From NCBI GenBank assembly GCA_947171615.1, contig CAMVYG010000084.1, forward strand, positions 1 to 8,738: a stretch of DNA of 8,738 nucleotides, read 5' to 3'. The position numbers were made by a program, and so were the translations under genes. Below the pieces are notes generated by a model. The model was given only the letters and a program-made list of their open reading frames with translations, ran no database searches and had not been told where the DNA came from. This DNA is from an uncultured Clostridia bacterium. Its GTDB lineage: Bacteria; Bacillota; Clostridia; Oscillospirales; Acutalibacteraceae. Shown piece after piece: positions 1 through 5,792 of the stretch (position 1 is the stretch's first letter; every line of letters starts with the position of its first letter).

Positions 1-320
1 TGTGCTTGATTTTGGCCCTGCTCCTGGCGGGATGCTGCAATAACGCTGGGAATTTAGTCTCCAACGCCGCTTCCAAAACGGGAGACGCCGTCTCCAAGGC
101 AGGCGAGGGAATCAGCAGAGCCGAAAGCCGTATGGAGTCCGACATAAACGGCACTTCCAAAAATCCCGGCGTCACCAGCTCCCATCCTGACCGGGACAAT
201 TTCTCTTCCCGGTATGATGACGATCTTTCCTCCCGCTATGACGACAACGACAGCCGTTTGGAAAACAGTTCCGACTGGAACGGTTCTGGAGAAGTGTTTC
301 GCCAAAGTAAAGCCGTTTGA
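1..320 (+). CDS. Small acidic lipoprotein, 5' end cut by window
   Basis: This is the C-terminal part of a probable membrane-anchored lipoprotein. The reading frame is open from the window edge to the TGA at 318-320. It begins with a hydrophobic stretch ending in a lipobox (LLAGC, cysteine codon at 33-35), so the mature protein would be lipid-modified on that cysteine and sit outside the membrane. A TTG at position 6 could be read as a start, but the peptide would then lack the basic n-region of a signal peptide, so the true start probably lies upstream. The mature part is short (about 95 residues), hydrophilic and low in complexity, rich in Ser, Asp, Asn and Gly. It contains a small tandem repeat, SSRYDDD then SSRYDDN, near the C-terminus. 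Similar acidic Ala/Ser-rich lipoproteins are common in gut Clostridia, with no known function that I can name. The next gene has its own promoter, so the two need not be co-transcribed. Confidence 0.7.
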   Translation, partial: CLILALLLAGCCNNAGNLVSNAASKTGDAVSKAGEGISRAESRMESDINGTSKNPGVTSSHPDRDNFSSRYDDDLSSRYDDNDSRLENSSDWNGSGEVFRQSKAV

Positions 321-341
321 AGTTTTAAGGCTGATAACGTC

Positions 342-370
342 TTTACAATACGGATATTCCTTGCTATAAT
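342..370 (+). promoter_or_regulatory. Sigma-A promoter for the GLUG-SLH surface protein
   Basis: The -35 box TTTACA (342-347) and the perfect -10 box TATAAT (365-370) are separated by 17 bases. A TG one base before the -10 (362-363) makes it an extended -10. Transcription would start near 377, leaving a leader of about 40 bases with an AGGAGG site at 401-406. This is the best promoter match in the window and implies that the surface protein is well expressed and transcribed separately from the lipoprotein. Confidence 0.85.
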
Positions 371-416
371 TCAAACTTGAAATCAGGCGGATTGTGTTGC
401 AGGAGGAGATAACATT

Positions 417-2462
417 ATGAAAAAACTGGTATCATGGTTGTTGGCTGTCATACTCATGCTTTCAGTCATGCCAATGTCGCTTCTAACTGTATATGCCCAG
501 GAAATTGATAAAGCGGTTACTGCGGCGACGGATAACGCCACTGAATTTGCCGGCGGTGACGGAACAGAGGAAAATCCCTATCTCATTGCCGACAAAACGC
601 ATTTAGACAATGTACGTTATTATTTGGACGCTCACTTTGAAATGACAGCGGACATTGCATTTACCGAAGCCGATTTTGCCGAGGGCGGAAAATTTTATCA
701 TGATGGAAAAGGCTGGCAGCCGATCGGCGCCGATCATCAAATGCAGTTTGTTGGTACGTTTGACGGCAGTGGCCATACCATTAACGGGCTGCGCGCCGAT
801 GAACAGGGAATTGATCAGGCAACATATGTGGGGTTATTTGGCTATAACGCAGGAACGATTAAAAATTTAGGAATGTCAGACAGTCGTATTACCTCCGGCC
901 ATTCCTATGTCGGAGGAATTGCGGGATATAATTACCGCAGCGGAACCATCATTGGCTGCTACAACACCGGCTTCATTACTTCGACCGCTTCTCCGTCCAA
1001 TGCAGGAGGAATTGCGGGAATCAACAGCGGAACCATCAGTGACTGCCACAATACCGGTAGTGTGGCCTCCGCTTCTGCCCGCTCCAATACGGGAGGAATT
1101 GTGGGAAGCAATGCCGGAGCCATCAGCGACTGCTACAATATCGGTAGCATTACCGCTGCTTCTGCCAATTCCAATGCGGGAGGAATTGCGGGAGATAACA
1201 GCGAAACCATCAACAGCTGTTATAACACTGGCAGTATTACCGCTGCCGCTTCTCCATCCTATGCCGGAGGGATTGCGGGAAAGAATTTACTTGGCCGCAC
1301 CATCAGTAACTGCTACAACATCGGAAGTATTTCCGGCTCCTGTGCCGGAGGAATCGCAGGAGAGAATGACTATATGATCAGCCACTGCTACAACGCTGGC
1401 AGTATTTTCGGTTCCGATGCTGGGGGAATTACAGGAAAGAATACCAAAATGATCGACCACTGCTATTATCTGGATATTATTTCACAAGGTACTGGCGGCA
1501 ACATGGATACCGCCATAAAATGTACGCAAGAAGAAATGACGGGGCAAGATACCTTTGCAGGGTTTGATTTTGACACGATTTGGACAATGGCGGGAAATGA
1601 AGATTATCTGTATCCCGAGCTGCAAAATATTCCGATGCCGTTCAAAAAAGAATTAGCTTCCATATCCGTTACGCCGCCAACCAAAAAGGAGTATCTTCTG
1701 GGCAAGGAAACCCTCGATTTGACAGACGGAAAGGTTATATTACAGTTTAATAACGGAGCAACGGAAACCATTGACCTTACTGACGATATGGTGAGCGGCT
1801 TTGATAACACAAAAATCGGACCGCAGGCGATAAAAGTTACCTATGGAGGTTTTGAAGCGATCTTTGAGGTTGAAATTGTTACAGATCAGCATACTTCCCA
1901 TCCCATTCCAAATCCGAAGCCGCCTCAGCCGGAGGAGTTTCCTTTTACTGATGTGAAAGAAAGCAATTACTTTTACAATTCAGTTCAATGGGCGGTAGAA
2001 AACGGCATTACTGCCGGAACGGACAAAACTCATTTCAGCCCGAAGAAGCCCTGCACCCGAGCACAGGCGATCACCTTTTTGTGGAAAGCGGCGGGAAGCC
2101 CCGAGCCGTTGACTGAAAACGATTCGTTTACAGATGTAAGCACAGACAAATATTACTATAACGCTGTGCAGTGGGCGGTAGAAAACGGCATTACTGCCGG
2201 AACGGACAAAACCCATTTCAGCCCAAACAAGCCCTGCACCCGCGGCCAGGTTGTTACCTTTATGTATAACGCCGCAAACCGCCCGCCGGTTGCCTCGACA
2301 AATAGTCCGTTTACAGATGTGAGTGCAGACAAATATTACTATAACGCTGTGCAATGGGCCGCAGAAAACGGCATTACCTCGGGCACAACACCGAAAACAT
2401 TCAGCCCGAATAAGGCTTGTACCCGCGCGCAAATTGTAACCCTTTTGTATAATGGCAGATAA
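417..2462 (+). CDS. Secreted S-layer-anchored protein with GLUG repeats, Ig-like domain and three SLH modules
   Basis: This 681-residue surface protein is probably exported by Sec and held on the cell wall by its SLH modules. The start at 417 follows AGGAGG (401-406) by 10 bases. Residues 1-27 form a signal peptide: a KK n-region, a hydrophobic core, and a likely cut after VYA (A27). After an N-terminal region come about eight GLUG-type repeats (residues 137-353), each of the form GGIAGxN...I..CYNxGSI with a cysteine in nearly every unit. A short FDFDTIW...YPELQ segment usually seen after GLUG arrays follows. Residues about 412-489 look like a bacterial Ig-like domain (Big_3 type). A Pro-rich linker (PNPKPPQPEE) leads to three SLH modules (about 508-681), each with FTDV, AVQWA.ENGIT and CTR.Q motifs. 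SLH modules bind pyruvylated secondary wall polymers. GLUG repeats occur in adhesins and some IgA peptidases, but no catalytic domain is visible, so an adhesive or structural role is inferred. Sampled G+C is lower than in the downstream genes. Confidence 0.92.
   Translation: MKKLVSWLLAVILMLSVMPMSLLTVYAQEIDKAVTAATDNATEFAGGDGTEENPYLIADKTHLDNVRYYLDAHFEMTADIAFTEADFAEGGKFYHDGKGWQPIGADHQMQFVGTFDGSGHTINGLRADEQGIDQATYVGLFGYNAGTIKNLGMSDSRITSGHSYVGGIAGYNYRSGTIIGCYNTGFITSTASPSNAGGIAGINSGTISDCHNTGSVASASARSNTGGIVGSNAGAISDCYNIGSITAASANSNAGGIAGDNSETINSCYNTGSITAAASPSYAGGIAGKNLLGRTISNCYNIGSISGSCAGGIAGENDYMISHCYNAGSIFGSDAGGITGKNTKMIDHCYYLDIISQGTGGNMDTAIKCTQEEMTGQDTFAGFDFDTIWTMAGNEDYLYPELQNIPMPFKKELASISVTPPTKKEYLLGKETLDLTDGKVILQFNNGATETIDLTDDMVSGFDNTKIGPQAIKVTYGGFEAIFEVEIVTDQHTSHPIPNPKPPQPEEFPFTDVKESNYFYNSVQWAVENGITAGTDKTHFSPKKPCTRAQAITFLWKAAGSPEPLTENDSFTDVSTDKYYYNAVQWAVENGITAGTDKTHFSPNKPCTRGQVVTFMYNAANRPPVASTNSPFTDVSADKYYYNAVQWAAENGITSGTTPKTFSPNKACTRAQIVTLLYNGR
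825..1475 (+). repeat. GLUG repeat array inside the surface protein
   Basis: About eight imperfect units of 23-29 codons encode GLUG-type repeats. A recurring DNA core close to GGAGGAATTGCGGGA appears at about 912, 1006, 1093 and 1177, with diverged versions at 1266, 1347 and 1422. The first unit (YVGLFGYNAG) and the last (ending CYYLD) are the most diverged, as expected for caps of a repeat domain. Conservation at the DNA level among the inner units suggests growth by in-frame duplication. Confidence 0.8.
1938..2459 (+). repeat. Three SLH modules with a 183-bp DNA period
   Basis: The three SLH modules repeat with a period of exactly 183 bp (61 codons). Modules 1 and 2 share an identical 41-base stretch (1989-2029 and 2172-2212). 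Modules 2 and 3 share an identical 28-base stretch (2143-2170 and 2326-2353). The identity extends through synonymous positions, so the modules arose by recent duplication or are kept alike by gene conversion. The third module ends two codons after its last core motif, at the protein C-terminus. Confidence 0.88.
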
Positions 2463-2481
2463 GTGAACGATGATTTTTTTG

Positions 2482-2520
2482 AAGCTCTGCAGCCTCCGCT
2501 TTGCGGAGGCTGCAGAGCTT
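2482..2520 (+). terminator. Perfect 18-bp hairpin, probable terminator of the surface-protein gene
   Basis: The arms at 2482-2499 and 2503-2520 are perfectly complementary over 18 bases, with a TTT loop (2500-2502). The hairpin starts 20 bases after the stop codon. The following RNA is only moderately U-rich (UUUACAUUUUC), while a run of seven T lies just before the stem. It is most likely an intrinsic terminator, with mRNA 3'-end protection also possible. It does not fit a minus-strand terminator, because the base run on that side would be A in the RNA. Confidence 0.7.
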
Positions 2521-2584
2521 TACATTTTCATTGAGCCTCTTCCATCCGGAAAGGTTCTAAAGGAGGCCCTGAAGGCAAAAAGGA

Positions 2585-2614
2585 TTGAAATACAGCTCCC
2601 GCTTATGATATACT
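2585..2614 (+). promoter_or_regulatory. Sigma-A promoter for the HAD-MATE operon
   Basis: The -35 box TTGAAA (2585-2590) and the -10 box TATACT (2609-2614) are separated by 18 bases. An upstream TG (2606-2607) makes it an extended -10. Both boxes match five of six consensus bases. Transcription would start near 2621, about 50 bases before the HAD start codon. It lies after the hairpin at 2482-2520, so the HAD-MATE pair forms its own transcription unit. Confidence 0.75.
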
Positions 2615-2670
2615 TAATTGTAATCTGGATTTTTCTGCCTGTTTTGATCTGAGAAGAAGGAGGCTTTTTC

Positions 2671-3375
2671 ATGATTCGCTGTGCTATTTTTGACGCGGAC
2701 GGCACGCTGATTGATTCCATGCCCATGTGGCGGGACATCACTTATGAGTACGCCGCCAGCAAGGGGATCCAGGCGCCGGAAGGGCTGCACCGTACCCTGA
2801 ACCGGCTGAGCATGGAACAGTGTGCACAATACTATCAAAGCCTTGGCGCTTCCGGTTCCATCGGGCAGATCGTGGAGGAACTGGCGGAGTGGGCATACCG
2901 GGGCTATTGTGAGCGGGTAAGCCCCAAGCCCCACGCTGCGGAATTTGTCCGCCTGCTTCACGAAAACGGGGTAAAAACCGCCGTTGCCACCGCCTCCCAC
3001 GCAGACGGGGTAAGAGCCGCGCTGGAGCGTGCCGGTATTTTACCTTATATTGATTTTCTCACCACCTGTATGGAGGTTGGAAAAAGTAAGGAGCATCCGG
3101 ATATCTTTTTGCGCTGCGCCGCCATGTTCGGTGCGTCTCCCCGGGAAAGTGTGGTTTTTGAGGATTCCGCCTATGCCCTGCAAACTGCGAAAAGCGCCGG
3201 CTTTCCCATTGTAGCCATTGCGGACAGCATCTCTATGGACGGAAACTGTCCTCAGGACACCGCCCAGGGAATTCAGGCTCTTGCAAACCGCTGCATTACA
3301 GATTATGGAGAGCTGATTTCTGAGCTCTGCCCGCCGGAGGAGCCTTTTGGGGAAAGTCTTTCCGGCATTTTATAG
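2671..3375 (+). CDS. HAD-superfamily (subfamily IA) phosphatase or phosphomutase-like hydrolase
   Basis: A 234-residue cytoplasmic enzyme of the haloacid dehalogenase superfamily, likely to remove phosphate from a small metabolite using Mg2+ and an aspartyl-phosphate intermediate. All four motifs are visible: motif I DADGT with nucleophile D8 and acid/base D10, motif II AVATAS (T107), motif III K140 in KEHPDIF, and motif IV ED at 164-165 (VVFEDS). The helical insert after motif I (about residues 17-85) is the C1-type cap of the beta-phosphoglucomutase/phosphatase group, which excludes large substrates. Length is normal for the family. The start is supported by AAGGAGG at 2657-2663, seven bases upstream. 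The MATE transporter gene follows 37 bases after the stop, so co-transcription is likely. Substrate specificity cannot be read from the motifs, and phosphatase is more likely than mutase only by family frequency. Confidence 0.9.
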   Translation: MIRCAIFDADGTLIDSMPMWRDITYEYAASKGIQAPEGLHRTLNRLSMEQCAQYYQSLGASGSIGQIVEELAEWAYRGYCERVSPKPHAAEFVRLLHENGVKTAVATASHADGVRAALERAGILPYIDFLTTCMEVGKSKEHPDIFLRCAAMFGASPRESVVFEDSAYALQTAKSAGFPIVAIADSISMDGNCPQDTAQGIQALANRCITDYGELISELCPPEEPFGESLSGIL

Positions 3376-3394
3376 ACTTTTGAAGCAGATTTTT

Positions 3395-3401
3395 GAGGAG
3401 G
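3395..3401 (+). promoter_or_regulatory. Ribosome binding site that fixes the MATE start
   Basis: GAGGAGG lies 11 bases before the ATG at 3413. An in-frame TTG at 3347 lies inside the HAD gene and would add 22 residues (starting with a non-membrane segment and ending FEEEFFF), so the ATG is preferred. Confidence 0.75.
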
Positions 3402-3412
3402 AATTCTTTTTT

Positions 3413-4807
3413 ATGTCCCAATTTCGGAAAAAATACATAGGGGATAAGGCCTTTTACGCCACGGTCATAGCTCTTGTGCTGCCCATGATCGTGCAGCAGG
3501 GCATTACCCAGTTTGTAAACCTTTTGGACAACGTGATGGTGGGCCGCCTGGGAACCGCTCCCATGTCCGGCGTGGCCATTGTCAACCAGATCGTTTTCAT
3601 TTTTAACCTTACTATTTTCGGCGGCTTATCCGGCGCTTCCATTTTTGGAGCCCAGTTTTTCGGCAAGGGAGACAACAAGGGCGTGCGGGACACCTTCCGC
3701 TTCCGGGTCTTGTTTTCCTTTGTAGTGTTGCTTTTGGGGATCGGCGTGTTTTTGCTGTTTGGCGAGCAGCTGTTCGGGCTGTATCTCAACAAAGAGGCTT
3801 CCAGCGCGGCAGAGATCGCCGCCACCCTGGGATATGCCAAAAGCTATATGAACGTAATTTTGTGGGGCCTGCTTCCCTTTGTGGTGGTGCAGTGCTTCTC
3901 CAGCGTACTGCGGGACGCCGGGGAAACCGTTTCTCCCATGATCGCCAGTGTGATCGCCATTTCCGTCAATCTGGTTCTGAATTATCTTCTGATCTTCGGC
4001 AGCTTCGGCTTCCCCAAAATGGGCGTGGCGGGCGCGGCTTTAGCCACGGTAATCGCCCGGTATCTGGAAGCGGTCTACCTCATTGTACGCACCTACCGCC
4101 ACAAGCACAAATTCCCCTTTCTGGAAGGAGCCTTCCGCAGCTTTCGGATCCCCCTGCCTCTTGTGAAACGCATTGCCGTTACCGGCACGCCGCTGCTTAT
4201 CAATGAGGCTTTATGGGCCATGGGTATGGCGGCCATTCAGGTATGCTATGCCACCCGGGGCCTTACCGCGGTGGCCGCGGCAAATATTGAAGCCACCGTG
4301 TATAACCTGTTTTCCATTTTGATCATGGCATCGGGAAACGCTGTGGGTATTCTTTCCGGACAGCTTTTGGGGGCTAATGACATTGAGGGGGCCAAGGACG
4401 CCGTGCGGAAGCTGCTGTTCCTCACCGTGGCCGCCAATTTAGGCGTGGGGCTGCTCATTATCGGCACCTCTCCCTTTATTCCCTATATCTACAACACCGA
4501 GCCTATCGTGCGGGAAACCGCCACTCGCCTTTTGATGGTGGTGGGCGCTTTTATGCCCCTGATGTCCTATATCAACGGCTGCTATTTCACCATTCGCTCC
4601 GGCGGAAAAACCTTTATCACCTTCCTGTTTGACTGCGTGTTCACCTGGGTGGTCTGCCTGCCCATTGCTTACCTCACCTGTACCTTTACCAGCCTTTCCG
4701 TGGTAGGCGTCTTCTTCTGTGTCCAGTGTGCAGATATCATCAAGGTTATCATCGGCGGGTTGATGATCCGCTCCGGCATTTGGGCCAACAATGTTGTGAA
4801 GGAATAG
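3413..4807 (+). CDS. MATE-family multidrug/metabolite efflux transporter
   Basis: An integral membrane protein of 464 residues, the usual length for the MATE family (two MatE halves, 12 predicted helices). These transporters export cationic drugs or metabolites in exchange for Na+ or H+. The first helix carries the family hallmark LPMIVQQ...LLDNVMVGRLG with acidic D39 in the membrane. It is followed by the conserved intracellular segment GAQFFGKGD. The second half opens near VKRIAVTGTPLLINEALWAMG and contains the matching GNAVGILSGQLLGAND motif, as expected for internal duplication. No gaps or frameshifts are seen. It sits 37 bases downstream of the HAD hydrolase and is probably translated from the same mRNA. 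A direct functional link between the two is not evident. Clostridial genomes usually carry many MATE paralogues, so the substrate cannot be inferred. Confidence 0.93.
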   Translation: MSQFRKKYIGDKAFYATVIALVLPMIVQQGITQFVNLLDNVMVGRLGTAPMSGVAIVNQIVFIFNLTIFGGLSGASIFGAQFFGKGDNKGVRDTFRFRVLFSFVVLLLGIGVFLLFGEQLFGLYLNKEASSAAEIAATLGYAKSYMNVILWGLLPFVVVQCFSSVLRDAGETVSPMIASVIAISVNLVLNYLLIFGSFGFPKMGVAGAALATVIARYLEAVYLIVRTYRHKHKFPFLEGAFRSFRIPLPLVKRIAVTGTPLLINEALWAMGMAAIQVCYATRGLTAVAAANIEATVYNLFSILIMASGNAVGILSGQLLGANDIEGAKDAVRKLLFLTVAANLGVGLLIIGTSPFIPYIYNTEPIVRETATRLLMVVGAFMPLMSYINGCYFTIRSGGKTFITFLFDCVFTWVVCLPIAYLTCTFTSLSVVGVFFCVQCADIIKVIIGGLMIRSGIWANNVVKE

Positions 4808-4883
4808 GGAGATCGATATTTATTGGCGATCAGCAAAAAGCCGGGAACCCGCAGTGTTCCAAGCCAGAAGTCCTTGTCTCTCT

Positions 4884-4918
4884 CTAACAGCTAATAACTA
4901 ATGACTAACAACTAAAAG
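4884..4918. repeat. Five-unit degenerate heptad tandem repeat (CTAAYRR-like)
   Basis: Five adjacent 7-base units read CTAACAG, CTAATAA, CTAATGA, CTAACAA and CTAAAAG, all sharing CTAA. The array lies in the 123-base spacer between the MATE and PHP genes and ends 12 bases before the PHP start; the GGG after the last unit is part of the PHP ribosome binding site. Because 7 is not a multiple of 3, stop codons occur in every plus-strand frame. Heptanucleotide tandem repeats of this style (STRRs) are known in cyanobacteria. Here it could be a translation or transcription barrier, a protein-binding array or simple slippage product. Confidence 0.75.
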
Positions 4919-4930
4919 GGAAATCTGCGT

Positions 4931-5668
4931 ATGAAAAAAACTTCGGAGCTATACCCCTACCGCTACGAAACCCACTGCCACTGCTGCTGGTGCAGCGCCT
5001 GTGCCCACAGTTCTCCGCAGGAAATGGCGGAGGCTTATTATCGCGCCGGTTATGCGGGCATGGTGCTTACCGATCACTTCCTGCGGGGCAACTCCGCTGT
5101 AGACCGCACTCTGCCCTGGGAAGAGAAAATGCGGCGCTACTATGCTGCTTATGAAGCCGCGGCGGAATGGGCCAGTGGGAAGGAATTTCATGTGCTGTTC
5201 GGCCTGGAGCACCATTACGGAGACGGCAAGGAGGTGCTCACCTACGGCATTGATCTGCCCTTTCTGCTGGCAAATCCCGGTTTACATCTGCTTCCCTTAG
5301 AGGAATATGCCGATCTGGTCCATCAGGCTGGTGGGTTTCTTTCCATGGCCCATCCCTTCCGGGACCGGGACTATATCAATAAGGCGGTCAAGCCCCAGCC
5401 CCAGTACCTGGACGGTGCGGAGATCTTCAATTTTTATAACACAGAGGAAGAAAACAAAAAAGCCGCCAAATTTGCAAAAAAGCACGGCCTTTTTCCCACC
5501 TCCGGCGGAGATGAACATCGGGCAGACGGCCCCTCGATAGGCAGGACAGGCGTCGCCTTCCAGGCTCCGGTGAGCACTGGAAAAGATCTGGTGGAAACCC
5601 TGAAAGCCGGAGAATACGGCCTTATCATCAACGGGGAGATCGTTCCCGTTTCCTCATCTGCCAGCTGA
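4931..5668 (+). CDS. PHP-domain metal-dependent hydrolase (histidinol-phosphatase/RNase AM-like fold)
   Basis: A 245-residue cytoplasmic protein with the polymerase-and-histidinol-phosphatase (PHP) fold, a trinuclear-metal hydrolase acting on phosphoesters. Metal-binding motifs occur in the family order: HxH at H15/H17 (ETHCH), TDH at D48-H49, an acidic motif at E93 (GLEHH), a histidine at H141 (SMAHPF), and the final GDEH at D194/H196. The length is typical of small stand-alone PHP proteins. The start follows AAAGGG with about 10 bases spacing. The loop after HxH is cysteine-rich (C16, C18, C19, C21, C24), which is unusual: related proteins that I recall have only the outer cysteines. No histidine-biosynthesis neighbour is present, so histidinol phosphatase is not specifically supported. 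The serine dehydratase gene downstream has its own promoter. General PHP hydrolase is as far as the sequence goes. Confidence 0.87.
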   Translation: MKKTSELYPYRYETHCHCCWCSACAHSSPQEMAEAYYRAGYAGMVLTDHFLRGNSAVDRTLPWEEKMRRYYAAYEAAAEWASGKEFHVLFGLEHHYGDGKEVLTYGIDLPFLLANPGLHLLPLEEYADLVHQAGGFLSMAHPFRDRDYINKAVKPQPQYLDGAEIFNFYNTEEENKKAAKFAKKHGLFPTSGGDEHRADGPSIGRTGVAFQAPVSTGKDLVETLKAGEYGLIINGEIVPVSSSAS

Positions 5669-5690
5669 GGAGAATTACCCCTCCTTTTCT
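5668..5690 (+). terminator. Weak hairpin after the PHP gene
   Basis: AGGAG (5668-5672) can pair with CTCCT (5681-5685) around an 8-base loop, followed by TTTCTT. The stem is only 5 bp and starts at the stop codon, so it is at best a weak terminator. No stronger one is seen before the next promoter. Confidence 0.25.
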
Positions 5691-5718
5691 TGACTTTCTG
5701 CTGGGAAGAGGGCATACT
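5690..5718 (+). promoter_or_regulatory. Promoter of the serine dehydratase operon
   Basis: TTGACT (5690-5695, five of six -35 consensus bases) and CATACT (5713-5718, four of six -10 bases) are separated by 17 bases. Transcription would start near 5725, giving a leader of about 68 bases that contains the hairpin at 5729-5743. Confidence 0.6.
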
Positions 5719-5728
5719 ACTTTTATAT

Positions 5729-5743
5729 AGGGCTTTCAGCCCT
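5729..5743 (+). promoter_or_regulatory. Leader hairpin upstream of serine dehydratase
   Basis: AGGGCT (5729-5734) and AGCCCT (5738-5743) form a perfect 6-bp stem with a TTC loop, almost at the predicted 5' end of the transcript. It is followed by GTAAAATTTATTT, which is A/T-rich but not a clean U-run, so an mRNA-stabilising 5' hairpin or weak attenuator is more likely than a full terminator. Confidence 0.4.
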
Positions 5744-5792
5744 GTAAAATTTATTTGAAACACAGAAACGCCATTTCTTTGGGAGAAACTCT

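Noticed and set aside
54..374. Minus-strand frame opposite the lipoprotein
   Set aside because: It shows no ribosome binding site or domain, and the plus frame has a clear lipobox.
907..1377. 156-codon plus-strand frame with repetitive sequence
   Set aside because: It is an out-of-frame reading of the GLUG repeats; the main frame has the signal peptide and known domains.
825..1475. Repeat array considered as a CRISPR array
   Set aside because: The units are in-frame coding repeats with variable identity, not identical direct repeats with unique spacers.
1980..2432. 150-codon minus-strand frame with internal repeats
   Set aside because: Its repeats are the mirror of the SLH repeats in the real gene and need no separate explanation.
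2470..2652. 60-codon frame ending in a hydrophobic stretch, possible small membrane protein
   Set aside because: Its first third is the perfect hairpin and it spans the promoter of the HAD gene; there is no ribosome binding site before its start.
3347..3412. Upstream TTG start for the MATE gene
   Set aside because: It overlaps the HAD gene and lacks the GAGGAGG site that precedes the ATG at 3413.
4811..4860. Small inverted repeats GATCG/CGATC and GGAAC/GTTCC after the MATE gene, possible terminator
   Set aside because: The stems are only 5 bp and no U-run follows, so no terminator can be supported here.
4866..4874. AGAAGTCCT shared with the structured region at 8652-8660
   Set aside because: A 9-base match alone is expected by chance in a window of this size, and the surrounding sequence does not align convincingly.
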